From positions 26,908,001-26,972,000 of the forward strand of contig CM060731.1 of assembly GCA_030704615.1 (NCBI GenBank): a stretch of 64,000 nucleotides of DNA, given 5' to 3'. Below the pieces are notes generated by a model. It did not search any database. It was not told where the DNA came from and saw only the letters and a program-made list of their open reading frames with translations. The DNA is from Takakia lepidozioides. Taxonomy: Eukaryota; Streptophyta; Takakiopsida; Takakiales; Takakiaceae. Of the stretch, positions 47,468 to 57,513 are shown one piece after another; the stretch's first letter is position 1; the number at the start of each line of letters is the position of its first letter. The translations under genes and the position numbers were made by a program.

Positions 47468-48021
47468 TGAAAACCTAACGCCATCGACTTGGTCATTTGC
47501 CGAGGGATGTCTTCGGAGGTTACATTATTGCATTCATCATTTCAGACTCGCCCACATGGAAGCATCCCAAGAACGAAAGCGTTTCTGGAAAGAAGAGAGC
47601 GATAAGGCAGTCTCTGTACTTCACGTCTGCTAAGCAGAGGTTGAGAGCGAGAGAGAGGATGAAGAAAGCTAGGAGGGCTTTGAATTTGTCAGAGGGAGGG
47701 AGCGATCGTGAGGGGGAGGGTTTTGTGGGTGAAGGGATGGAGAGTCTGGCAGGGAAGGAGCCCATTCTGGACAAGCAGCTCGAGGATCTATTGGAGCTGC
47801 CTCTATTGCAACCGATACAGGAAGAGAAAGTCGAAAGGGAGATCAGTGCTCCTGAGGAGGAGGAGGCAATGCAGCAAAGTCCGTAGAGGGGCGTGACGAC
47901 AAGGGGGCGGCCCTCCTCCATGCAGCTATCTTTGCGCCCGTTGAAGGAGAAGGCTCAAGCGGAAAGCAGCATCGGGCAAGGAGAGGAGGACACTTCCAGC
48001 GGAGGACAGAGTTTGATCCAG

Positions 48022-48379
48022 GTGGGTTCAGCAGCACATTGGCTTTACATGACCTTGTTCCCTTACTCGAAGCGATAAGAAGACCAGTAACAAACATACA
48101 TTTGAGTTGAAGATGACTTTGACGATTGCTTAAAACGGCATCGCAACATGTTCACCATTGCATTCGCAAGGGTTTCGAACAAGTCCAGAGCAAGGTAATT
48201 AAGCTATCGTTGACGACAGCTTAATCCGCCACCTCCGAGAGGCAGAGCTCTTAGTTCTAGCGAGCCCAATGCTGTCGTTGTATGAGTGCAACAGCCGGCA
48301 ATATGTACAGGATTAAGATGGCGTTGACGACACCTTAATCTGGGCCTGCAATGCTTATCTTCATTATGTTTTTTGGCAG
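48022..48379 (+). other. T3 cargo intron 1 with two palindromes
   Basis: 358 bases, gtgggt...ggcag. It contains two copies of the dyad (about 48194-48228 and 48311-48345), both with TG in the centre. Read across it the frame is lost, while joining the flanking exons keeps phase 0. Confidence 0.6.
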
Positions 48380-48647
48380 AGAAAGTGGAAGAAGGCTTGG
48401 GAGAGTCAACGTCCGATCTCATCTATGGATCCTGCAGTTCAAGAGCAGACCATGCCAGAGCACGGTCATGTCGCTCAGGAGGAGGAGGTGCAAATAATGC
48501 AGTGTCCACGACAGGTCACAGGCACTGAGGAGCAGGAGAAAAACACACAAGTGCCTCCGCAATCCGTGAAGGAGAAGAGCTAAGTGCAAGGCAGAAGACG
48601 TGCAGTGGGGGGCGGGTCTTTCTAGCGGAGGAACGAAGCCACAGAAG

Positions 48648-50495
48648 GTTAGTTCATACATTCTTATCCATGGTCTTTGCAACAGAAAGGAGTTAGATTG
48701 AGGTGTCAATAACGCTACCTAAAAGGTCAGCTTTGTGGGTAAAGGTTTACTTAAGAAGGTTAAAGTGAAAGAAGATTAAGGTGTCGTTGACGACACCTTA
48801 ATCTGCCACTACGTTCTACCAAAAATAGGGAGAAAACACCCAAGAACTACAACAGATTAAGCTGTCGTTGACAACAGCTTAATCTGCCACTGCATTCAAC
48901 TTCAAAAATGGGGAAATCACCTTGAAAAACAACAAATTAAGATGTCGTTGACGACATCTTAATCTGCCTCCCCATTGAACCAAAATATGGGCAAAACACC
49001 CTAGAACTATAGCAGATTAAGGTGTCATTGACGACATCTTAATCTACCAATGAATTGAACCCAAAACATGGGAAAAACAGTCTAGTACTACAGCAGATTA
49101 AGGTGTCTTCAACGACACCCTAATCTGCCTCTGCAATCAAAACAAACATGGGAGAAACAGTCTACAACTACAGCAGATTACGCTGTCGTCAACGACAGCT
49201 TAATCTGCCACTGCAGTCAACCACAAACATGGGGAAATCACTCTAGGAAAACAACCGATTAAGCTGTCGTTGACGACATCTTAATCTGCCAATGAATTGA
49301 ACTTAAAACATCCAAAAAACACCCTACAACTACAGCAGATTAAGGTGTCGTCAACGACACCTTAATCTGCCTCTGCAACCAAAACAAATATGGGAGAAAC
49401 AGTCTACAACTACAACAGATTAAGGTGTCGTCAACAACAGCTTAATCTGCCACTGCAGTCAACCTCAAACATGGGGAAATCACTCTAGGAAAGTAGCCGA
49501 TTAAGCTGTCGTTGACGACATATTAATCTGCCAATGAATTGAACTTAAAACATAAAAAAAAACACCCTACAACTATAGCAAATTAAGGTGTCGTTGACGA
49601 CCCCTTAATCTGCCTCTGCAATCAAAACAAACATGGGAGAAACAGTCTACAACTACAGCAGATTAAGTTGTCGTCAACGACAGCTTAATCTGCCATTGCA
49701 GTCAACCTCAAACATGGGGAAATCACTCTAGGAAAACAGCGGATTAAGCTGTCGTTGACGACATCTTAATCTGCCAATGAATTGAAGTTAAAACATCCAA
49801 AAAACACCCCACAACTACAGCAGATTAAGGTGTCGTTGACGACATCGTAAGCTGCTTCTGCATTCAGTCCAAAATATGAGAAAAACACCCTACAACTGTA
49901 GCACATTAAGATGTCGTTGACGACCTCATAATCTCCAATGATGTGAACCCATCACATCAGAAAATCACTCTGGAACACTCTAGAACTATAGCAGATTAAG
50001 ATGTCGTCAACGACACCTTAATTTGCCACTGCATTGAACCTCAAACATGGGGAAATCACCCTTGAAAAACAGCCGATTAAGTTGTCGTTGACGACATCTT
50101 AATCTGCCAATGAATTCAACATAAAACATCCAAAAAACACCCTACAACTACAACAGATTAAGGTGGCGTTGACGACATCTTAATGTGCTCCTGCATTCAG
50201 TTCAAAACATGAGAAAATCACCCTACAACTGTAGCAGATTAAGATGTCGTTGACGACATCTTCATCTCCAATGAATTGAACCCAAAACATGAGAAAATCA
50301 CTCTGAAACACTGAAACACTCTGAAACGCTCTAGAACTACAACAGATTAAGATGTCGTCAACGACACCTTAATCTACAACTGCATTGACTCTCAAACATT
50401 GGGAAATCACCCTGGAATAACAACAAATTAAGATGTCGTTGACGACCTCTTAATCGTGCCATGATTTATGTGTCCTAACACATTGCATTTTGCAG
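48648..50495 (+). repeat. T3 palindrome array inside intron 2
   Basis: Intron of 1848 bases holding about 20 copies, one every ~80 bases from 48776 to 50460, of a palindrome whose full form is GCAGATTAAGGTGTCGT, then TG or CA, then the complementary arm. One arm position varies as G, C or A with the partner changing to C, G or T in about nine copies; others are wobble or mismatched. Between 49098 and about 49850 three unit types recur in fixed order, a higher-order repeat of about 240 bases. Spacers contain phrases such as ctacaactacagc and caaacatgggg. The palindrome sequence is unrelated to that of T1 but has the same design: two arms around a variable two-base centre. Confidence 0.9.
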
Positions 50496-50983
50496 AAAAA
50501 GAGAAAGAAAGTCGGGGGAAGCCAGCCTGCAGAGGAAACAGTTGTTCTTGAAGACATGGACGTTGTTGTGGACGCCAACTATGAAGCCAAGGTGCACTCT
50601 CTTATGTACACCACCAAGGTGTACTCGAGGAAAGTCATCAACTCCATGGAAGTGAAAGACGACACTCTTTTCATTCCTCTGTGCCGGATGATTTCTATGC
50701 CAGCAGTTCGGCCTGCCCTTCACCACGACATCAAGAAATACAGGGGGATTTTATCCATGGGTACTTGAAGGGTTCGGCTGTGTTTTATGTGTCACTGACT
50801 GATCTCCAGGGATCTGAGAAATTGGTTGACCTCGATGTAATGGACAGTTGGGACCCGCTTTGGAAAGAAGTGAATACGGAGTTTGAGATTGAGCTTTCAC
50901 AGAACTCAGCACACATCCAGTACATGGACAAAATGTTCTTTGTCTGGGATGGCAACCACTGTTTGGTGCCCTGGATGGAGTAC

Positions 50984-52060
50984 TGTCGCGCGGCTTTTAC
51001 TCACCCATCCCTTCGCTATCCGAGGCGGAAACTCCAAGATAGAAGAGTTGGAAATCTCTAAGCACTCAGCCCGCTCAGAACAATCAGTCATGACCTACAG
51101 CTAGTGTATCATGGGGGTGTTTCCTATTTGTTTTCCTTCCCGCATTCATGTTAGCTAGTTACCTTACTGTTGGTAATTAAGTATCAGTTTGCTTCAGCAA
51201 TCTATCGGATTCCATCAACTCATCCATTCATTCCACAGCTTCACTCAGATCTCTCTACACAGTGTGAGTATGAAGTGTGTATCAGATTAATATCTATCAA
51301 GTATCAGGCTGAAGCCCTGGAGTCTCTAATCTGCTCTACATTACAATTCTACTGCTCTACATTATAATTCTACTGCTTTACATTATAATTCTACTGCTTG
51401 CTTCCATTAAGCATCACAGATCATCCTCCTCCTACTCCGTGCTTTCCCTCTTTCTGCTCAGAGATATGCTCTCTGCCTCATTTCCCCCAGTGATGTCCGC
51501 TCCCGAAGTGATCTCAAGAATCGATCCTTTTCCAGTCCTTGCTCCTAGCTTTATCTTCCTACCCGTTGTTCTAACCGTTTCCCTTACTAACCGTCGTCCG
51601 TGAACTAACATGTTCCATTCGCAGGTGTTGTTCCTCACAGTCGTTCCCTGTCCTGCTATCCGTTCCTTATGGTCGTGACAGCTGTGTCAAGCTGTGACTG
51701 GCTGTGTGAAACTGTGACGGGCTGTGACTGGCTGTGCGACTGTGTTGGGCTGTGTCGGGCTATGACTGGCTGTGTGGCTGTGTCGGGCTGTGTCGGCTGT
51801 GCGAAGCTGTGACGGGCTGTGTTGGCTGTGACTGGCTGTGTTGGACTGTGACGGACTGTGACGGGCTGTGTTGACTGTGTCTGGCTGTGTCGGCTGTGTC
51901 GGGCTGTGACGGGCTGTGTTGGCTGTGATGGGCTGTGTAACCCCCCTCTAAAGTGCGCTGCTGTCACCCCTAAGGCTCCTGTTGGTCTCAGTCTGTGCAA
52001 AAATTAAGGGTACCCCTCAGATCCCGTATAAGTGTCTAAGTCCCTGGCAGTCCTCTAACA
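50984..52060 (-). repeat. element B5 3' LTR
   Basis: Reads TGTTAGAGG from 52060 to GCGCGACA at 50984 on the minus strand, with the CACAGCC block at about 51670-51940. Its outer edge lies inside exon 3 of the T3 cargo gene, between the codons for WMEY and what follows. Confidence 0.9.
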
Positions 52061-52080
52061 TTATTCCTTCCCCTCTCAAA
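52061..52080 (-). promoter_or_regulatory. polypurine tract of element B5
   Basis: Minus-strand gagaggggaaggaataa abuts the LTR start, as in the other B copies. Confidence 0.7.
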
Positions 52081-53322
52081 AAAGCCGTGTCCTCACGGTT
52101 TACTGTTTGGGATTAGTAAACCTTTGTGAGTAAGCACCTTTCTGACGTTGAGAGTCTCGTGAAGGACTTTGTGTGCAAGCCCGAGGTCTGTCACTGGTTG
52201 ACGGAGATGATTGAACACTACCTCGATATGTAAGGCCCTCTGGAGGCTGATATCGAGGTAATCTTTCAGGCATAGGAGACCCGCGTCGCTTCTTCTCTGC
52301 CATCTGAATTGCATAGTCTTCTCCCATGTCAAAAGAGTCCGCTGAAGAAACAGTTGTATCAGAATCCTCATCGCCTTTCAGGTGTTTTAACTGCCAAACT
52401 TTTTGTGGAATCCTCTGGGGCATACAATGTTGTCATACCATGTCTGGAAGTTTAAACTGCAATACTTGCTGTAAACGCTGAATGGCAAAATTGGTGAAGA
52501 CCCTGAGCTCCTTGTCTGTCCAGGTGAGTGGGGTACCATGACTTGTGAATTGTGCAAGTATTTCCATGCCTGATGTCCCTTAAAGAAAATATCGTCAGGG
52601 CCGAATTTTTGTGTTGACAAATTGTTCCAAGCCGCATGAAACCATGAACGAATTTGAGAATCCTTTTGCATCATAACTTTTGCCTCATATAGGTACATAT
52701 GAGGTGGCACTGAAGGTAAGACCCAATGATCCCCACTGGAATAACTCAGAAAGCGCGATTGCATCTTGTGCTGCTCAATGTGATAACGTACCAGAAAACA
52801 AGCAGCGTAGTATAACCCGCATCCCATGACAATACTCGCTACCTCCTTGGTCTTGGTATAAGTGAATCCATGTACAACTTGGAAGGCAATTAATTCCTTC
52901 AACATTGTACCTGCCTCATGCCAGTATTGTGCAAAGTGATGATCCTCAATTGGTCGATTGTTCGGAAGAACTTTAGTCCTAGTTGCCACTGGCAGCCAAA
53001 TGCGCATGATTTGGTAGTAATATGCCAATGACTGCGGAGGACTAAATTCTTTCCAAGCGGAATCCAACACAATGGGAATTTGGTTGAAGGGCATAATCAT
53101 AGCCCTACTGTACTCCCTTGCAGCTGGAGTTTTAGGTGGGTTAAAAGTAGCATTGCTCCATACCTCAGGCTGTGGTGGCTGTGGTGTGGTTGTAGTAACA
53201 AGAGGGTCAGCTACTGGCACAGTGACTTGTTGTGGTGTTGGTGGCACTGGCTCTTGTATCATTGGCATCTCCTGCACCTCCTGTGAAGAAGACTGAAAAG
53301 CCAAAGTTCTGGCTTGTAAATA
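52081..53322 (-). pseudogene. element B5 accessory protein, C-terminal part
   Basis: Matches B1 35800-37018: Pro-rich linker, C-terminal globular domain (MPFNQIPIVLDSAWKEF, GCGLYYAACFLVRYHIEQHK) and Ser/Arg tail. A one-base loss near 52540 shifts the frame after LHNSQV; the tail continues in the frame 52423-52100. The upstream side is cut at 53322 by a T-family terminus. Confidence 0.85.
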
Positions 53323-53345
53323 AGGGGGCTGCTATTTCATGAGCG
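53321..53345 (+). mobile_element. T-family terminal fragment
   Basis: aagggggctgctatttcatgagc equals the T1 right terminus read inward, at the exact point where B5 stops. No matching second end was found in the rest of the window, so this is a T fragment or a deleted derivative. Confidence 0.65.
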
Positions 53346-53349
53346 GCAT

Positions 53350-53635
53350 GAGCATCTCCACGGGGGGTCCCTAAATGCCACGACAACGGTAAATGAGGAT
53401 ATGGGCTCTCTAAGCCCGGCCGGTACCTGCTGGAAAGACTAAAAATCACAACTTCGTGCATTTATGGTGTGAGGGTAAGGCCGTGTCTGCCAGGTGGCCC
53501 TCCGGAGCAAGGCATATCAGCAAAAATGACATGTACAGGGTAGTTTGATGGGGTTGCCGGTGGGGGAGGGGAGTGTTGGAGGCCGTGGTCTTTGACGGTT
53601 GCGGTGTTGTTTAGGTACCCCTGGTGGAGATGCTC
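53350..53635. mobile_element. MITE-like element (286 bases)
   Basis: Terminal inverted repeats of 26 bases (GAGCATCTCCAC at 53350 and GTGGAGATGCTC ending at 53635, extending inward to the CCTAAA tract with a few mismatches). There is no coding capacity. GAGCATCTCC-type ends resemble plant PIF/Harbinger MITEs, but no clear target duplication is visible. Confidence 0.6.
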
Positions 53636-54613
53636 TAATCCCCCCAAAATGGGGGCCACCAACACATTCAATCACTAGTACAATTTTGACCGGAAAACTT
53701 ACAAGATTATAATGGTTCATAAATTGGATAGAATTTATGTGGCTAAGGTAACCCCACCCAATTCCAACACCCCACCTTATAAACCGTCACCTATAAAAGC
53801 CCGCCATTTCCAACATCAAAGCGTTGCAAATCCGTCAGATCACGATGTGTTAGGGTTTCACGCAGAACACATGTTCCAGGATGAGGAATTGTAGATGGAT
53901 GACGGGAATGGGTGAGGCTACTATGGTTAACAAGTGAGCCTACTGTATATCCCAGTCTACTTCTAACTAGGCGAAAATTCATAGATAATTTGTAACTACT
54001 TCAAAATCAAGAAGCAACTTGGAATGGGTTCCAAATTACATTGCCCCACACCAAAAAAACAATTCCTTGTAAGGGGGTGGGGAAAATTTTAAAAAAAAAA
54101 TAAAAAATGATGATTTTTCTATGCATTCATCAAAATTCATCCATTTTCATCTTGAGAATGTACAAAACATAAAATACATTTTGCAACTAGGAAGGTTTGA
54201 GGCGGTTACATGAAATGATGGACATTTATTTTCCTCTCCCTCACTAGTTAGTTATACATGGTTGTTATTTCAATGCAAAAGATGAATCTTATTTTTTACT
54301 TAAATCTTTTGATACACAATCAACTACACCCTCATATTGTAGGATTAGAATAACTGTTGCGATTGCATCAAACTCTCTAGTCTATGTAGGCACACATTCT
54401 GTACATGGTGGTCTTTCATGAACTTTGTTAGTACCTAAAGATTAATGATTTGCATTCATAGATATTTGATTATTTAACAATGAGATCAACTTGCTATCAT
54501 TTTCTACAAAATATAGTTTATTTATTTGATCATTAAAACCTTTTTAATCATCCTTAAACTCATATTACACTAATTTCATCATTGTCTTCTTAGGCAACAG
54601 CAACATCATAAAA
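53636..54613. other. gene-free interval before the host gene
   Basis: AT-rich DNA with no convincing reading frame. A possible splice acceptor (cattgtcttcttag) ends at about 54594, 20 bases before the ATG of the next gene, so a 5' UTR intron may lie here. Confidence 0.45.
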
Positions 54614-55537
54614 ATGAGGCCAAAAATGAATATAACACTGCATTCTCTTACAATATTTACAATTTTGCTCGTGAAGGTGGACTCCCAGGATTGTTCCAGT
54701 ATAGAACCCGCCAAATGTCAAATGACTTTTGACCGAGATTCAAAAAATCAAATCACCTACAAAAGCTTCTCAGAAGTTTGTCCAAACCATATGTGTGTTG
54801 TTATACGTCCAGTTCTGCCACCTCCGTCTCCTCCCGTAAGCCCATGGGGGTATGGACAACAAAATCCACCGCGTTATCCTCCACCGCCATGGGTCCCATC
54901 CTTGAACATCACTTATCCTCCCCCACCCCCTCCAAGCGAAATAATAATCCATGATGTACAAAAAAAACGTTTGTCACCAATCTCTAAAAAATATGTAAGT
55001 TATGGAACTACGCAAGCTCAACCTTGGTTCTGTGCAACAGGCACCAATTTGAATTTTAACTACATTGCTCGGGTGGAAGCAAATACAGGTTATCCACCAG
55101 GCTATAAAGAAGATGCATTTGCTAGATGTAATTACGACCTTTTTATACAACTACTAGCCCTTTGTGACTGTCGTTTAAATACGGTGACGGTACGTTGTGA
55201 TTATTGCAAATTAAACTATCGACTCTGGTTGTGTGCCATGATGTTTCCACAGTGTGTAAGTCTAAATGGATCACCTACAGATGTGCAAACAAATGTAACT
55301 TACATGAGATTTAATCATCTTGCAAGCAATATAAGTAGCACCAACTCAAATATTGTTTATACGATCAAACCTTGTAGAGGTCTGTGTTTTGGCGTGGTAC
55401 AAGCATGTGAAACTCTCATGCAATTCAGTTGTCCGTTGAAAGAAACGATCGAATATGAAGATTATCCCAATTGCAATACGATGGGATATTATACACCACT
55501 TGCATCTGATGATTATGTCAGAAATCTTTATAGATGA
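54614..55537 (+). CDS. secreted protein with Frizzled/Mid1-type cysteine-rich domain
   Basis: 307 residues, one open frame. Residues 1-24 are a likely signal peptide (ITLHSLTIFTILLVKVDS). Residues 26-61 have paired cysteines; 68-108 form a Pro-rich, extensin-like linker; about 140-287 form a Cys-rich domain with WFC (138-140), CDYCKLNYRLWLC (195-207), FPQC (211-214), PCRGLC (253-258), C265, C273 and C287. The spacing WLC...P.C...PCR.LC...C matches the FZ-type domain of Frizzled proteins and its distant relatives Mid1 (fungal calcium-channel component) and FAM155/NALF. Several Asn glycosylation sites (NIT, NVT, NISS) fit an extracellular place. No membrane span or GPI-type tail is seen. Role as a channel subunit or ligand-binding protein is inference. 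The start is the first ATG of the frame. Confidence 0.65.
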   Translation: MRPKMNITLHSLTIFTILLVKVDSQDCSSIEPAKCQMTFDRDSKNQITYKSFSEVCPNHMCVVIRPVLPPPSPPVSPWGYGQQNPPRYPPPPWVPSLNITYPPPPPPSEIIIHDVQKKRLSPISKKYVSYGTTQAQPWFCATGTNLNFNYIARVEANTGYPPGYKEDAFARCNYDLFIQLLALCDCRLNTVTVRCDYCKLNYRLWLCAMMFPQCVSLNGSPTDVQTNVTYMRFNHLASNISSTNSNIVYTIKPCRGLCFGVVQACETLMQFSCPLKETIEYEDYPNCNTMGYYTPLASDDYVRNLYR

Positions 55538-57410
55538 GATACACACTCATACTGGATTAATCCATCTAAATATATTGGTAAGATCTACAACTTGTGCTAT
55601 ATTTTCGTATAAGTTAACAAAGTGATATTATTATAATTACTATAGTGATTTTTTTTGGTCAATTATTAAAACGTGATATTGTTTTGGGAGAGGATAAGCT
55701 AATAAATTGTCAAGTGACATTTGCATCCCCTCCTCGCAAGTTCTATATAAGCCATATATAACATGTGTGTGTGTGTGTATATGTATGTATATATATAAAT
55801 AAAAATGATGAAAAATTATAATCCAATTCATATGAATTGTATCCTATAATAAATAATATGTGTATATTATCATTTTTACTATGATAGAGATTTTACAGTA
55901 GATTACATCTGCATTTTTTTCATGCCAAATTTTCGCTGTTTACATATACATGTTATATTCTATATTCAACCATATAATCTTTCATTTGAATTTGAAGTCT
56001 AATAATATTCTTATGCTTTGAAGCTTTATAATTTCCTATACTAATATTGGTACATTAAACATGGAATTGGTTAAAACTGTACTTAGAAAATGATATAATT
56101 TTTTTCCCCTCCAATGTCCCAAGTTTCATTTTAATCTATTATATAAAAGAATTGATAAAATAATATATCATCTCTTGTTGGGTGTGTATGTATGAGTTTT
56201 ACACATATATATTATACATTTATGGTGTATATTAGCATCCAACAAGTGGCCCACTGATTGAGGTGCAAGATCAAAATACAAGCCATACATCATTAGTAAT
56301 ACTTGACATTACACGTGATGTTGTAGTGGAAGAGAAAACAATATGCTAACATCTAGACGTGGATTTAGGACTTTGACTTCTAAGTTACTGATGTTGTCAG
56401 ACATAGAGCCTACCATCTAATGTTGGGCATGGGACATGCATCTCGGACCTCTTCTTTACCTCATTGCATGCACGGTTGTCTTGTAATACATACTGATGTT
56501 CTATAAATGCTCGTGACATTGAAATGCTATATCTAAGTTGTATGGGAGCTGTACTAACATGAAATACTTTGAAATCTCATTTTGCAAAAAACCCATGTTA
56601 ACTATTTGTCCTCTACAAAGGGGATCATAGACTCTTAAGTGCAATCCCCATTGCAAGTAGATGAATTGAGCTCACTTGTTCCTACAAGAGAAAACGGATT
56701 TTATTACTCAAAAATGAATTCACACTTTGTATGTAGCACGGTTTATCTCAAAGTGAGACATGATCCAAAGTGTCAAGTAAAAAAATAACAAATAGACCAT
56801 GAAATGTCAAATGTGTCACACTGTTTTTTGACAACTTTGGGTCACCGCACCTTGACTGTAGAATATGTGAGATAGTTTATGCAACATATCTAACTCTAGT
56901 ATGTAATGAGACAAAGTTCATGAACGCTCAAATTATAAGCCACATGGTGTCACTTATCTCATCCCTGTTAATAATGTTGATTGTGGTTAGTTGGTCAATT
57001 TTATGATGTCTTGTGTTTGCTGCAAATATTGTACAGCAACATGCAACAACTCCCCCTCGTTGAATCTCTGTAATAGAATATAGTGCAGCGGCACCCAAAT
57101 GGTTCACCACCGATGAACTTTGTATGTATCTTCAACTCCTTCTTAGGAATGAAATTCGGAGGGCAATCCAACCACCAATAACATTGCTCATTCACAACTC
57201 AAACGTACTCTAGTAGCTGCCTGTCGTTGTCATGGAGCACTTTGGCTTTTTATTTGCCCACTGTGTCAACATTGTAGGGATCTCAACGATGTACTTCTTC
57301 GGCAGTAGATAAAAATTCAGGTACCTACATAATGAACATAAGTTATTTGAACCCAAGGGTGTAAGAAATAAATGCAGCAAATGCGAGCGCAGGTACAAAT
57401 ACATGCTTGT
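55538..57410. other. gene-free AT-rich interval
   Basis: No supported gene. It contains a short (TG)n/(TATG)n/(TA)n microsatellite at about 55764-55796. Confidence 0.55.
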
Positions 57411-57417
57411 ACATGTC

Positions 57418-57513
57418 TGGATAATCGGCGCCGATTTGCGAGTCTCTTATGTTTTAGCAACAAAATACAAGACTATAAGGAATGCATAATCGGCGCCGAT
57501 TATCCAGACCTTG
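57418..57513. repeat. pair of inverted palindromes with GGCGCC centre
   Basis: GTCTGGATAATCGGCGCCGATT at about 57418-57439 and its inverted copy AATCGGCGCCGATTATCCAGAC at about 57487-57509. Each is itself a palindrome around GGCGCC, and the pair forms a larger inverted repeat with a ~45-base centre. It resembles the T1 array design (A/T-rich arms around CGGCGCCG) but with different arm sequence, outside any recognised T element. Confidence 0.75.

Larger units (their letters stand above)
47468..50983 (+). mobile_element. T-family transposon T3 (right part)
   Basis: It carries the T cargo gene and a palindrome array, in the same order relative to the SWIM gene (T2) as in T1. There is no left terminus (gap) and no right terminus (cut at 50984 by a B LTR). 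The homologous IPLCRM...FYVS segment ties it to T1. Confidence 0.7.
47497..50983 (+). pseudogene. T3 cargo gene, three exons, introns filled with palindromes
   Basis: Exon 1 to 48021, exon 2 48380-48647, exon 3 50496-50983. Donors are CAG|gtgggt and AAG|gttagt; acceptors are ttttttggcag and cattttgcag. All junctions are phase 0 and the joined frame stays coherent. Exon 1 has a basic stretch (KQRLRARERMKKARRALN) and acidic runs; exons 1 and 2 share a duplicated module (EEEE..., then KEKA...SGG); exon 3 starts KKRKKVGG and contains IPLCRMISM and GSAVFYVS. Damage: TAG at 47884-47886, a one-base shift near 48578 and a shift near 50745. Family unknown; the basic and acidic runs suggest a nuclear protein. 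Both introns carry array palindromes (2 and about 20). Confidence 0.65.

Noticed and set aside
46714-50983. A single B insertion between 46719 and 50984
   Set aside because: The five-base flanks (gacgt and agtac) do not match in either orientation, so the two LTR edges do not mark one insertion.
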